Shown in pieces: positions 26,779 through 34,858 of a DNA stretch of 64,000 nucleotides. The translations under genes and the position numbers were made by a program. The stretch is from an uncultured Clostridia bacterium. GTDB taxonomy: Bacteria > Bacillota > Clostridia > Oscillospirales > Ruminococcaceae. Positions within the stretch are counted from its first letter, which is position 1, and every line of letters begins with the position of its first letter. The notes beneath the pieces are model-generated. The model saw nothing but the letters and a program-made list of their open reading frames with translations, did not search any database and was not told the DNA's origin. Location of the stretch: the NCBI GenBank assembly GCA_947629335.1, contig CANRDI010000003.1, positions 124,001 through 188,000 of the forward strand. Reading direction: 5' to 3'.

Positions 26779-27170
26779 ATTTTTTTGGACAGGCTGTTGC
26801 GGGGTTTTTGACGGGAGTTTTAGCGTCAATGGGTTTAGGCGGCGGGTTTGTGCTGGTCGTTTGGCTGACGCTGTTTATGAATGTTGACCAGCGCGCCGCT
26901 CAGGGAATAAACGTGTTATTTTTTCTTCCTATAGCATTTACCGCGCTTATAATGCACCTTAAAAACTCTCTTGTCAACAAAGAGCTTGTAAAGCAAATGC
27001 TGTTCGGCGGCGTAGTCGGCGCGGCAATAGGAACATTCGGCGCGCAGATAGTTGCAAACGAGCTTTTGCGAAAACTGTTTGCGGGATTTCTTATCGCGTT
27101 CGGACTGCATGAAATGTTTTCCGCAGGAACGGCGGAGCGTGACGACAGCAAAAAACCTCAGCATGGATAA
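26775..27170 (+). CDS. TauE/SafE-type transporter, C-terminal half protein
   Basis: This 131-residue protein has about four membrane helices and begins with the repeated family signature GFLTGVLASMGLGGGFVLV. It is the homologous second half of a TauE/SafE transporter whose first half is encoded just upstream with a 4-base overlap. The ribosome binding site is weak, so translation is probably coupled. The tail after the last helix is short and polar. A terminator follows directly. Confidence 0.85.
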   Translation: MNFFGQAVAGFLTGVLASMGLGGGFVLVVWLTLFMNVDQRAAQGINVLFFLPIAFTALIMHLKNSLVNKELVKQMLFGGVVGAAIGTFGAQIVANELLRKLFAGFLIAFGLHEMFSAGTAERDDSKKPQHG

Positions 27171-27171
27171 T

Positions 27172-27203
27172 AAAACCCGCATCTGAAATGCGGAGGGTTT
27201 TTT
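27172..27203 (+). terminator. Intrinsic terminator after the split TauE genes
   Basis: A hairpin (core ccgcat/atgcgg, with flanking aaaaccc able to pair with gggtttt) ends in TTTTTT, directly after the stop codon. Confidence 0.75.
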
Positions 27204-27292
27204 AGATGTAAGAGGTAAGAAAAAAGTCGAAAACGCTTCCACTCTCCGACCGCCGCGCAAGCAGCGGCACGAAAGTTTTTTGAATTTTTTTG

Positions 27293-27372
27293 GGGGGAAA
27301 ACTTTTGAAAAAGTTTTCCCCCAAGCCCCTTTTCAAAACTTTTATGTAACGTGCTGTAAGTGAAATGCACAT
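27293..27372. repeat. Dispersed palindromic repeat, family A copy 4
   Basis: This is a full-length copy: the gggggaaaactttt/aaaagttttccccc inverted repeat (27293-27322), the ccccttttcaaaactttt tail and the end taacgtgctgtaagtgaaatgcac. Except for a few bases it matches copies 1 and 3. Confidence 0.78.
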
Positions 27373-27400
27373 TTGCTGAATGTTACACATAATAAAAGCA

Positions 27401-27477
27401 AGAGGTTAAAGTCCAAAACTCTAACCTCTAATTTCTAATAGCGTTTTCCGCCGAAGGCGGATAATGCGCTAACCTCT
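27401..27477. repeat. Nested hairpins and direct repeat at the end of the ABC-F operon
   Basis: Stem agaggtta (27401-27408) with taacctct (27422-27429) is followed by a second palindrome: tagcg/cgcta arms (27439-27443 and 27467-27471) around tccgcc-gaa-ggcgga (27447-27461). The string taacctct occurs again at 27470-27477, where it overlaps the stop codon of the minus-strand gene. The tccgcc/ggcgga core recurs at 38856-38870. It could be the terminator of the minus-strand operon. Confidence 0.5.
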
Positions 27478-27792
27478 AAAAAAGTATATATACATTTTCT
27501 GCACCGAGTTTTCGAGAAAATAATAGTGCTTTATATACGGCACAAGCAGTATAAGAAATAACGCCGAGAGTATCAGCATACCTATCATCTTTGTTGAAAG
27601 ATAAACCGAAAGCGAAATTAGAAAAAATACCCCGAACGACATCGTAACTATCAGATGTATAAGGCGCTCGTGCTGATAAAACTGAATTCTCTGCAAGAGC
27701 TGAACTTTAAACTCTGCAAATTCTTCGGGAGTATGCTCGACAGAATAAAACTGCTCCAAAAGCGCAAGATATTCTTTAATTTGTTTCGTCAT
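27469..27792 (-). CDS. Small two-helix membrane protein downstream of ABC-F
   Basis: This 107-residue protein has an N-terminal polar, helical region of about 45 residues and two hydrophobic segments (about 48-66 and 70-88). No family was recognised. Its ATG lies 17 bases inside the end of the ABC-F gene with GGAGGG 8 bases upstream, so it is translated from the same message. Context suggests a partner of, or at least co-expression with, the ribosome-associated ATPase, but there is no direct evidence of function. Confidence 0.7.
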   Translation of the reverse strand: MTKQIKEYLALLEQFYSVEHTPEEFAEFKVQLLQRIQFYQHERLIHLIVTMSFGVFFLISLSVYLSTKMIGMLILSALFLILLVPYIKHYYFLENSVQKMYIYFFRG

Positions 27793-29686
27793 TTTCAAAA
27801 CCCTCCAGTTGTTCCGAGGCTGTTTCCCATTCTTTCATTACATTTTCCTGCTCCGACTGCAAATCGCTTATCTGAGTATAAATAGACATCGTTTGTTCAT
27901 AATCTTCGGTTTCATTGAGCATATTTGTTTTTTCGGAAATGATCTCGTCGATCTCTTCTATTCTTTTTTCAAGCCGTGAAATTTTAGACGAGAGCTTTCG
28001 GCGTTCGCTTTCACGTTCTTTTTTCTGCTTATAGCCGAGCGCGTTTTCGGATCTTTTTGGCTTTTCTTCACGAAGTTCAAGCGTTTCGCGCTTGTGTTCG
28101 AGATAATAGTCATAGTTTCCCGCATAGTTCTCCGCGCCGCTTTCCGAGAGCTTGTAAACGCGGTCTGCGAGCTTGTTTATCAGATATCGGTCGTGTGAAA
28201 TTATAAACAGCGTTCCGTCGTAATTCATAAGCGCGTTTTCGAGCGCTTCACACGAGTTTATGTCCAGATGATTTGTAGGCTCGTCCAGCATCAGAAAATT
28301 TGCTCCCGAAAGCATAAGTTTCAAAAGCGCAATTCTTGCGCGTTCTCCTCCCGAAAGAGAGCTTATTTTCTTGAAAACGTCGTCGCCCTTGAACAGAAAA
28401 GACGCGAGCGCTGTTCTGACCGCGGTTTCGGTCATTGTAGGATATTCGTCGTGTATCTCGTCTATGGCGGTTTTTTCCTCGTGCAGTCCGCGCTGTGCCT
28501 GGTCAAAATAACCGAATTTTACTCTTGCGCCGAATTTGAAAGTTCCCTTGTCCTGAATATATTCTCCCGTCAGTATGCGGAAAAGCGAAGTCTTACCACA
28601 GCCGTTCGCGCCGATAAGAAAAACTCTTTCTCCCTTTTTTACGTCCAGATCCACATTTTTGAAAAGCGTCTTTTCGTCAAACGAAAGCGAGAGATCCTTT
28701 GCTTCAAGAACGTCGTTTCCGCATCCGTCGTCGCAGTGAAATGCGAATTTTATGGTTTCGGGAGCTTCTTCGGGCTTTTCGAGTGTTTTTTCTATACGGT
28801 CTATCTGCTTTTGTTTTGAGGCGATAGTAACGTAATTGTGCGCTTGGTTCCAGCGCTTTTGCTGTTCAATTATTCCCTCTACGCGGTCTATTTCCTTTAT
28901 CGCCGCATTGTATTCTTTCCTGCGGCGTTCGACGTCCTCTTTTTTCAGTTCAAGAAAACGCGTATAGTTTCCCTTATAATCTCGTATTTTGCAGTTTTCA
29001 AGTTCAATGGTTCGGTTCGTTACTTTATCGAGGAAAAATCTGTCATGTGATATGACAATATACGCGCCTCTGTATTCAAGCAGAAACTTTTCAAGCCATT
29101 CGACCGACTGAATGTCGAGATGGTTTGTCGGCTCGTCAAGCAGCAGCAAGTCGGCGTTCGACAGCAAAAGTTTCGCAAGCTGCAACTTTGAGAGCTGTCC
29201 TCCGCTCAATACTTCGGTTTTCAGCGACAAGTCGCTTTCAGAAAATCCCAGACCCATAAGCGCTGCGGAAGTTCTGCTTTTGTAGATAAGTCCGCCGTTT
29301 CGCTCAAATTCTTCCGAAATTTTTGTACAGCGTTCGATAATTTCGTCGCTGTGATCTCCGAAGTCGATCCTGTCGTGGAGCTGAGCAAGCTCCAACTCCA
29401 TATCCGAAAGTTCTTCAAAGACCGTCAGCGCCTCGTCATAAAGCGTTTTGTCGGTGTTTTTAAAAGCAAATTGCTCCATATATCCGATTTTCGCTCCCGA
29501 AGCGCAGGTTATCCTTCCCTTATCTGCGGAAAGTTTTCCTGTTATCAGTTTTAAAAGCGTGGTTTTTCCGCTTCCGTTCACGCCGATAAAACCTATTTTA
29601 TCGTTTTCTCCGACCTCGAAATTTACGCCCGAAAAGAGCGTTCTGTCCGCAAACGAGATCTCAACGTCGTTCAGTCCCAATAACAT
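27776..29686 (-). CDS. ABC-F family ATPase (Uup/YdiF-like)
   Basis: This 636-residue soluble protein has two ABC domains and no membrane helices. The first Walker A is GVNGSGKTT (about 35-43) with signature LSGGQLSKLQLAKLLL; the second is GANGCGKTS with LSGGERARIALLKLML. Between them is the ABC-F linker (P-site tRNA interaction motif) of charged helices. A C-terminal coiled coil (about 540-630, KISRLEKRIEEIDEIISEK) resembles Uup/YdiF. ABC-F proteins act on ribosomes, relieving stalls or, in some, giving antibiotic resistance; the chromosomal context and coiled coil point to a housekeeping type. The ATG has GGTGG upstream; a 10-codon longer frame is rejected. Confidence 0.93.
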   Translation of the reverse strand: MLLGLNDVEISFADRTLFSGVNFEVGENDKIGFIGVNGSGKTTLLKLITGKLSADKGRITCASGAKIGYMEQFAFKNTDKTLYDEALTVFEELSDMELELAQLHDRIDFGDHSDEIIERCTKISEEFERNGGLIYKSRTSAALMGLGFSESDLSLKTEVLSGGQLSKLQLAKLLLSNADLLLLDEPTNHLDIQSVEWLEKFLLEYRGAYIVISHDRFFLDKVTNRTIELENCKIRDYKGNYTRFLELKKEDVERRRKEYNAAIKEIDRVEGIIEQQKRWNQAHNYVTIASKQKQIDRIEKTLEKPEEAPETIKFAFHCDDGCGNDVLEAKDLSLSFDEKTLFKNVDLDVKKGERVFLIGANGCGKTSLFRILTGEYIQDKGTFKFGARVKFGYFDQAQRGLHEEKTAIDEIHDEYPTMTETAVRTALASFLFKGDDVFKKISSLSGGERARIALLKLMLSGANFLMLDEPTNHLDINSCEALENALMNYDGTLFIISHDRYLINKLADRVYKLSESGAENYAGNYDYYLEHKRETLELREEKPKRSENALGYKQKKERESERRKLSSKISRLEKRIEEIDEIISEKTNMLNETEDYEQTMSIYTQISDLQSEQENVMKEWETASEQLEGFENDETN

Positions 29687-29706
29687 AATTGTCCACCTGC
29701 TCAAAT

Positions 29707-29738
29707 AAAAGCACACGCCTTAAACGGTATGTGCTTTT
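29707..29738 (-). terminator. Terminator after the PrsA-like gene
   Basis: The stem aaaagcaca/tgtgctttt has a 14-base loop and is followed on the minus strand by TTTTATTTG. It lies between the end of the lipoprotein gene and the start of the ABC-F gene. Confidence 0.6.
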
Positions 29739-29776
29739 GTGATGTTCGGTTTGATGCTGATTTTTACGGGTATTTA

Positions 29777-31081
29777 TCAGTTGGTTTTGAAGAGCTTTTC
29801 GGGCGAGTATTTTGTATCTACAAGATAAGAGTTCTTCTCAACGCTGTAATTCTGCGAGTAAAGATCGAGATAGCCTTCAAATTCGTCGCCTTTCATATCT
29901 GTAAGAACCGCCTCGCGGGAATCATCCTGCCATTCGGTGTTTTTGGTAATGTCGTTTACTACAACAACATACACGCATTTATCCGTTTCGCTCGGAAAAA
30001 TAATGGCAAATTCAAATTCTTCCGCGTTCTTTATATATTCATAAAGGTTTTCGTCAAAATCAGCGTCGTTCTCGTCTTTGCTTAAAATGCTGTAGGTATC
30101 TTTTTCCTCGGCTTTTTCGACAGTGACTTTATCTGTTTCTTCTTTAACGTATTCTTCCAGAGTTTTTCCTTCTACAGGTTCTTTGTTATATGCGTCGGTT
30201 GCCTCTGCTTCGGCGATCTCCTTTTGTATTGCAAGCTCGCATTCATATTTTACATCTACAAAGCTCTTTCCTTCTCTGAGCATATCGACATAATTCTGAG
30301 CCATTACCTGTAGTTCTTCAATTCTCTTTGAATCGGTCGTTGATTTTCCGTACTTGTCGTTATACGGTATCTCTAAAAGCTGAGCTGAAACATAATGTTC
30401 TTTTAGATAGGCGGTGAAATCGGCGTCCGAAACAGCTTGTTCTCCGCCTTTGTCATACTTTGCCATAAACAGCTTTGACTTAAGGCTGTTCACCTCGTAG
30501 AGCATTTTCATAGTTTCGCGGGAAATGCCGTTTCTTTCATAATATTCGCCGAGGTTGTTAAAGCCGTAGTATATCTGATAGATAGCGTTGTCTGTATCCC
30601 ACATCTCGGTTATAACGTCGTTTATCTCCTGACGATCCTCGTCCGAAAGAGTTATATTTTTCTCTTCTGCAATACGCTGTATAGCTACAAACTGTCTTAC
30701 AAGACGGAGCGTTTCATTTTTTACCCAGTCCGAAGATGATTTATTTTCGATAGACTGAGTAAAGAAATCCATTGATGAGCTTGATGATGACGACGCAGAT
30801 GACGAAACTGACGACGAAGACGATGAAGAAACGTACGACGAAGACGATGAAGAAACGGACGACGAGCTTGACGAACCCGAAGAGCTGCTTGCGTTATAGA
30901 TTTCGTTGAGCTTGTCGCAGGCTGTTGCATAAGCCGCCTGCTGATAATAAAGGTAAACGCCGTTTTTGATATCCATTCCGTCTACTTTCATAATATATCC
31001 GTTATCGGCGCAGCCGCAGAGCGAGACCGCGAGGACGCCCGCCATAATTCCCGGAATGATTTTTTTGAAACCGTATTTCAT
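29777..31081 (-). CDS. Ser-rich lipoprotein resembling PrsA/SurA foldases
   Basis: This 434-residue protein has a lipoprotein signal (hydrophobic helix, then LCGC with the acylated Cys at about residue 24). Residues about 64-105 are almost only serine with interspersed Val, Tyr, Ala and Gly, a flexible low-complexity tether. The helical regions before and after it resemble the SurA-N/PPIC foldase chaperone layout (DRQEINDVITEMWD; AKYDKGGEQAVSDADFTAYLKEHY), but a clear parvulin catalytic domain is not obvious. It probably assists folding of secreted proteins outside the membrane. It is followed by a terminator, and 55 bases separate it from the upstream membrane-protein gene. Confidence 0.7.
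   Translation of the reverse strand: MKYGFKKIIPGIMAGVLAVSLCGCADNGYIMKVDGMDIKNGVYLYYQQAAYATACDKLNEIYNASSSSGSSSSSSVSSSSSSYVSSSSSSSVSSSASSSSSSSMDFFTQSIENKSSSDWVKNETLRLVRQFVAIQRIAEEKNITLSDEDRQEINDVITEMWDTDNAIYQIYYGFNNLGEYYERNGISRETMKMLYEVNSLKSKLFMAKYDKGGEQAVSDADFTAYLKEHYVSAQLLEIPYNDKYGKSTTDSKRIEELQVMAQNYVDMLREGKSFVDVKYECELAIQKEIAEAEATDAYNKEPVEGKTLEEYVKEETDKVTVEKAEEKDTYSILSKDENDADFDENLYEYIKNAEEFEFAIIFPSETDKCVYVVVVNDITKNTEWQDDSREAVLTDMKGDEFEGYLDLYSQNYSVEKNSYLVDTKYSPEKLFKTN
30810..30857. repeat. 24-bp tandem duplication in the Ser-tract
   Basis: Two directly adjacent 24-base units (30810-30833 and 30834-30857) differ by a single base and encode eight residues each of the Ser-rich tether on the minus strand. 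The surrounding tract is made of similar gac/gat/gaa triplets. Repeat-length change here would not shift the frame. Confidence 0.8.
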
Positions 31082-31136
31082 AAGTTGTATTCCTCCTATA
31101 ATTTTAAAATGAATTATCTATTTTACTTGTCCGTTT

Positions 31137-31997
31137 TCAGCCTATAACTTCATCAGAAGCAAACTGTACTGAGACAAGCGTGTTTTTTCCGTCATAACGG
31201 CTTATGATATACTTCATGGTCTTTTCAGCTTCGGCTTCAATTCCCAAATGTTCGGAAAGGAAACGTCCCGACGGAGAATAATAGTCTACCGTAAGCGTAT
31301 AGATCCCGCCCGACTTTGACATCTGAGTGATGACAGGGACATAGTTCAGATAGCGCAGATCTTTTATACAGCTGTAAACATGGTTATTTGAATCGTAAGA
31401 AAAGCTCATATCCTGACTTCCGACCGTTCTGTGAACAATGCCCGAAGATGTTCCGAATATCTCCTTGCATGAATACTCAACGTCATATTCGGGAATAAGA
31501 AATTCGCCCGTTTCGGAGAGCTTATATGAGGAGGTATCGTGATTAAGCAGTATATTCCAGATAGAACAGTTTATTTTTGCGGTATTGGAAAGCTCGTTTT
31601 CGTTTTCAAACGGCGCCGTATCGTTTGTTACGACAGGCAGCAAAAAACGCGTATATTCGTCTTTTAACGTATTTGAGTTTATCGTTTCGGATATTTTCCC
31701 TACCGCAAATAAAACCACTGAAACAACGCCGACCACCGCCATTATTATCATAAAAATCGCAAAAACGAAGTAAGATCGGTGTTTCTTTTTCGGCAGACTT
31801 GCCGCTGAATTGCCGTCGGTCTCTTCTGCGGCATTTTGGCTCTGTATGGAAATATTTTCGTTTTCCATACCGCTGCGGCTAATGTCGGCGTCTAAGCCTG
31901 AGATATCGAGGCTGTTTTCCTTGTCAAGCTCGTTCAAAAGCTCATTCAGGACATTTTCGCGGTTTGTATTATTCTGTTTTCTGTTGTTTTTTGACAT
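31137..31997 (-). CDS. Single-pass membrane protein of unknown function
   Basis: This 286-residue protein has a polar, Asn/Glu-rich cytoplasmic N-terminus (about 1-74), a basic stop (PKKKHRS), one membrane helix (about 76-100) and an extracytoplasmic beta-rich domain to the end. No family was recognised. It starts three bases before the end of proA and so belongs to the proBA transcript, with the PrsA-like lipoprotein downstream. Possibly a cell-envelope protein; the function is unknown. Confidence 0.75.
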   Translation of the reverse strand: MSKNNRKQNNTNRENVLNELLNELDKENSLDISGLDADISRSGMENENISIQSQNAAEETDGNSAASLPKKKHRSYFVFAIFMIIMAVVGVVSVVLFAVGKISETINSNTLKDEYTRFLLPVVTNDTAPFENENELSNTAKINCSIWNILLNHDTSSYKLSETGEFLIPEYDVEYSCKEIFGTSSGIVHRTVGSQDMSFSYDSNNHVYSCIKDLRYLNYVPVITQMSKSGGIYTLTVDYYSPSGRFLSEHLGIEAEAEKTMKYIISRYDGKNTLVSVQFASDEVIG

Positions 31998-32000
31998 AAA

Positions 32001-33245
32001 CTAACCTCTGACTTGTCCGTTTCCGTTTATCAGGTATTTGTATGAAGTAAGTTCTTTTAGACCCATAGGTCCGCGCGCGTGGAGCTTTTGTGTGGAAATT
32101 CCTATCTCTGCGCCAAGCCCGAACTCAAATCCGTCCGTAAATCTTGTTGAAACATTTACATAAACCGCCGCCGCGTCGATTTCCCGCTGAAATTTCTCGG
32201 CATTTTCGAGCGATTTGGTCACAATACATTCGCTGTGACCCGTACCGAATTTGTTTATATGGGCGATTGCCTCATCGACATTTTTAACTACCTTTGACGA
32301 GAGTTTAAGGTCTAAAAATTCCGTCGCATAATCATTGTCGTCGGCAATTTTCTCGACATTGACGCACTTAGCCGTCTGCTCGTCTCCGATTATCTTAACT
32401 TTTCCTTTCCACAGCTCGTCAAGTTTTTTAAAGAATGCTTCTGCAATGCTTTCGTGAACTAAAATGCTCTCAATGGCGTTGCAGACCGAGGGACGCTGGG
32501 TCTTGGCGTTGTTTACAATGTTCACCGCCATATCAAGATCCGCGCTTTCGTCAACATAAACATGACAGTTGCCCTCGCCTGTCTGGATAACGGGAATTGT
32601 CGCCTTTTCAATGACCGTGTGTATAAGCCTTCCGCCGCCGCGCGGTATCAGCAGATCAACATACTTGTTCAGCCGCATAAGTTTTTCGGCGGTCTCGTGC
32701 GTAGTGTCCTCGACAAGCTGTACGCAGTTTTCATATTCGCCGAACTTTGAAAGAGTGTTTCTCATAATGTTTACAAGCGCCTTATTTGAGTTTATCGCGT
32801 CAGAACCGCCGCGCAGTATTACCGCGCTTCCCGCTTTAAAGCAAAGCGCCATTGCGTCTACGGTTACGTTAGGTCTGCTCTCGAAAATAATTCCTATAAC
32901 GCCGATCGGCACGCGCTTTTTAACGAGCCTAATCCCGTTTTTCAGCTCCCCGCCGCCTATGACCTCGCCGATAGGGTCGTCAAGGGAAACAACTTTTTCC
33001 ACTCCCTCTACCATTGCGTCTATGCGCTTTTCGGTGAGAGTGAGCCTGTCGAGCAGCGATTCGCTCATTCCGTTTTTCTTCGCGTTTTCAATGTCGAGAT
33101 TGTTTGCGGCAATAATCGCCTCTTTGTTTTCGCTAAGATCTTTGGCTATTTGCGAAAGAACGTCGTTTTTAAGCCCCGCGCTCATTTTTGTAAGCAGCGG
33201 CGCAGCATTTTTCGCGTTCTGTCCGAGTATTTCGATGTATTCCAT
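32001..33245 (-). CDS. proA: Gamma-glutamyl phosphate reductase
   Basis: This 414-residue NADPH-dependent enzyme reduces gamma-glutamyl phosphate to glutamate semialdehyde in proline synthesis. It has the aldehyde-dehydrogenase-like fold: catalytic Cys in QRPSVCNAIESILVH, the dinucleotide-binding IFESRPNVTVDA region, and LGAEIGISTQKLHARGPMGL near the C-terminus, all ProA hallmarks. The frame continues 40 codons upstream into proB but the ATG at 33243-33245, just after the proB stop, is correct. It is co-transcribed with proB. Confidence 0.97.
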   Translation of the reverse strand: MEYIEILGQNAKNAAPLLTKMSAGLKNDVLSQIAKDLSENKEAIIAANNLDIENAKKNGMSESLLDRLTLTEKRIDAMVEGVEKVVSLDDPIGEVIGGGELKNGIRLVKKRVPIGVIGIIFESRPNVTVDAMALCFKAGSAVILRGGSDAINSNKALVNIMRNTLSKFGEYENCVQLVEDTTHETAEKLMRLNKYVDLLIPRGGGRLIHTVIEKATIPVIQTGEGNCHVYVDESADLDMAVNIVNNAKTQRPSVCNAIESILVHESIAEAFFKKLDELWKGKVKIIGDEQTAKCVNVEKIADDNDYATEFLDLKLSSKVVKNVDEAIAHINKFGTGHSECIVTKSLENAEKFQREIDAAAVYVNVSTRFTDGFEFGLGAEIGISTQKLHARGPMGLKELTSYKYLINGNGQVRG

Positions 33246-33246
33246 A

Positions 33247-34041
33247 TCAGCGTTCCTGTCCTTTAAAGAATGTACATTTAGCGTCGTCGTTCTCAAAAAG
33301 TCTGTAAATAAGTTTTGGGTCTTTGTTTCCGATGATAACCGTGTCAATTCCCGCTTCTGTTGCAATTTGCGCGGCTTCGATTTTTGTGAGCATACCGCCC
33401 GAACCCAAAATGCCTCCCGAACCTTGAGCCATAGAGATTATTTCCGGCGTTATTCTGTCCACTTCGGGGATGAGCTTTGAAGTCGGGAGCGACGGGTCGT
33501 CGTCATAAAGCCCGTCAACGTCCGTCAGTATGACCAGCAGATCAGCCTTTACGAGAGTTGCCACAATAGCCGACAGCGTATCGTTTTCGTCAAAATCGAG
33601 CTGTTTTATCGACACAACGTCGTTTGCATTTATAATAGGAATAACGTTCAGCTCAAAAAGTTTGTTAAAGGTATTTATAACGTTTGTGCGGCGGGTCTCG
33701 TTGCTGATTACATCGCGCGTCAGCAGGAGCTGCGCTACGTTATGGTTAAATCTCTCGAAGTTTTCCGAGTAGAATTTCATAAGCTCGCTCTGACCTATCG
33801 CCGCGCAAGCCTGTTTTGAAGGGGTGTCCTTCGGCTTTTGAAGAAAGCCGCCTTTTGCCGCCCCGACAGCTTGTGCGCCGCTCGTGACAAAGATTATTTC
33901 CTTTCCCGAATTTTTCAGGTCAGCCAAAACTTCTATAAGTTCGCGGCTTTTTCTTATGTTAAGCATTCCCGTTTCGGGATAAGCGAGGGTACTGCTTCCT
34001 ATCTTAATGACTACTCTTTTCTTGTCCGCAAAGCAAGGCAT
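33247..34041 (-). CDS. proB: Glutamate 5-kinase, short form without PUA domain
   Basis: This 264-residue kinase phosphorylates glutamate, the first and usually feedback-inhibited step of proline synthesis. Amino acid kinase motifs are VVIKIGSSTL at the N-terminus, FVTSGAQAVGAA, INANDVVS, ILTDVDGLYDDDP and GSGGMLTKIEAA. Many bacterial ProB proteins carry a C-terminal RNA-fold PUA domain (about 370 residues in total); this one ends after the kinase domain. A GAGG site lies 12 bases upstream of the ATG, rather far. It is the first gene of the unit proB-proA-membrane protein-PrsA-like. Confidence 0.96.
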   Translation of the reverse strand: MPCFADKKRVVIKIGSSTLAYPETGMLNIRKSRELIEVLADLKNSGKEIIFVTSGAQAVGAAKGGFLQKPKDTPSKQACAAIGQSELMKFYSENFERFNHNVAQLLLTRDVISNETRRTNVINTFNKLFELNVIPIINANDVVSIKQLDFDENDTLSAIVATLVKADLLVILTDVDGLYDDDPSLPTSKLIPEVDRITPEIISMAQGSGGILGSGGMLTKIEAAQIATEAGIDTVIIGNKDPKLIYRLFENDDAKCTFFKGQER

Positions 34042-34074
34042 ATAATGTCAATACCTCATTTCTCAACTTTGTAG

Positions 34075-34132
34075 CAGGCTGTCGATAAAGCCCAATCTGC
34101 GTCGTCAGCGGCAATGCAGCAGCCTGAGTTTT
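34075..34132. repeat. Dispersed repeat, family B copy 2
   Basis: The element is bounded by the inverted repeats caggctg (34075-34081) and cagcctg (34120-34126) and shares ctgtcgataaagccc, atctg, gtcgtcagcg and cagcctgagttttg with the copy at 1996-2078, which has about 25 additional internal bases. It lies in the 5' untranslated region of proB. Confidence 0.6.
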
Positions 34133-34156
34133 GATTTATAATATTACACAATATTT

Positions 34157-34185
34157 ATTATAACAAAATCTGTCTGAAATTTCAA
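34157..34185 (-). promoter_or_regulatory. Promoter of the proBA operon
   Basis: On the minus strand, TTGAAA (34185-34180) and TATAAT (34162-34157) have a 17-base spacer. The predicted 5' leader is about 110 bases long and includes the family B palindrome. Confidence 0.6.
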
Positions 34186-34278
34186 CATATTCCGAAAAAT
34201 TATCATCAATTTTTTATCTAAAAGATAAAAACGTGAACAAACCCGATAAAAATTTATGGAAAATACATAAAAAAGTAC

Positions 34279-34307
34279 TTGAATATTAAAGTAAAATATG
34301 TTATAAT
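34279..34307 (+). promoter_or_regulatory. Promoter of the membrane-protein/AcpS-like pair
   Basis: TTGAAT (34279-34284) and TATAAT (34302-34307) have a 17-base spacer, about 33 bases before the ATG. Confidence 0.65.
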
Positions 34308-34339
34308 AATTTTGTTAATCAGTTACGGGAGAGAATTTA

Positions 34340-34858
34340 ATGGATAATATCTGCGAACAGCTTGTTGTAAAGGCAAGAACGGTCTCGGACAGAATAAAGG
34401 CTGTGCTTATCATAGTAGGCTTGGCGGTAGTTTCGGCGGGGCTGTTGTTTCTGGCTTTGGCGACAGGGTTTCTGGCGTTTTTGCTGATTGCGGGCGCTGC
34501 GGTGGTTGGGGGCGTTTACCTGCTGAGCGGTCTGGACGTTGAGTATGAGTATATCATTACAAACAACGAGCTTGATATTGACAAGATCATCGGCAGGAGA
34601 AAAAGAAAACGTATGATTACCGTTGACCTTTCCTGTACGGAAGATTTTTGTGTGTATCCTTTAAAATCCGAGCCGGAGGTCGACGCTACGGTACACGCTT
34701 CTACGGGGCTTGAAAAAGACGCGAGGTATCTGTATGTAAACCATAAAGATTACGGAAAGGTTGGCGTAATCTTTAATCCGAACAAAAAAATAAGGGAGGC
34801 AATCGTGCGCGAGTTTCCGAGCCCTCTCCGCGCGAAATTGGAAGAAGATGTCAAGTAA
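34340..34858 (+). CDS. Two-helix membrane protein with cytoplasmic domain
   Basis: This 172-residue protein has two membrane helices (about 20-40 and 42-62) followed by a soluble domain that opens with LDVEYEYIITNNELDIDKIIGRRKRKRM. That layout is seen in widely distributed clostridial hypothetical proteins (from memory, DUF6106-like); no biochemical function is known to me. The gene overlaps the start of the AcpS-like gene by 11 bases, so the two are translated together. Confidence 0.75.
   Translation: MDNICEQLVVKARTVSDRIKAVLIIVGLAVVSAGLLFLALATGFLAFLLIAGAAVVGGVYLLSGLDVEYEYIITNNELDIDKIIGRRKRKRMITVDLSCTEDFCVYPLKSEPEVDATVHASTGLEKDARYLYVNHKDYGKVGVIFNPNKKIREAIVREFPSPLRAKLEEDVK

Noticed and set aside
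32569-33480. 303-residue plus-strand frame
   Set aside because: It is antisense to proA and proB, both with clear family motifs; the antisense frame has low-complexity Ser/Phe/Pro composition.
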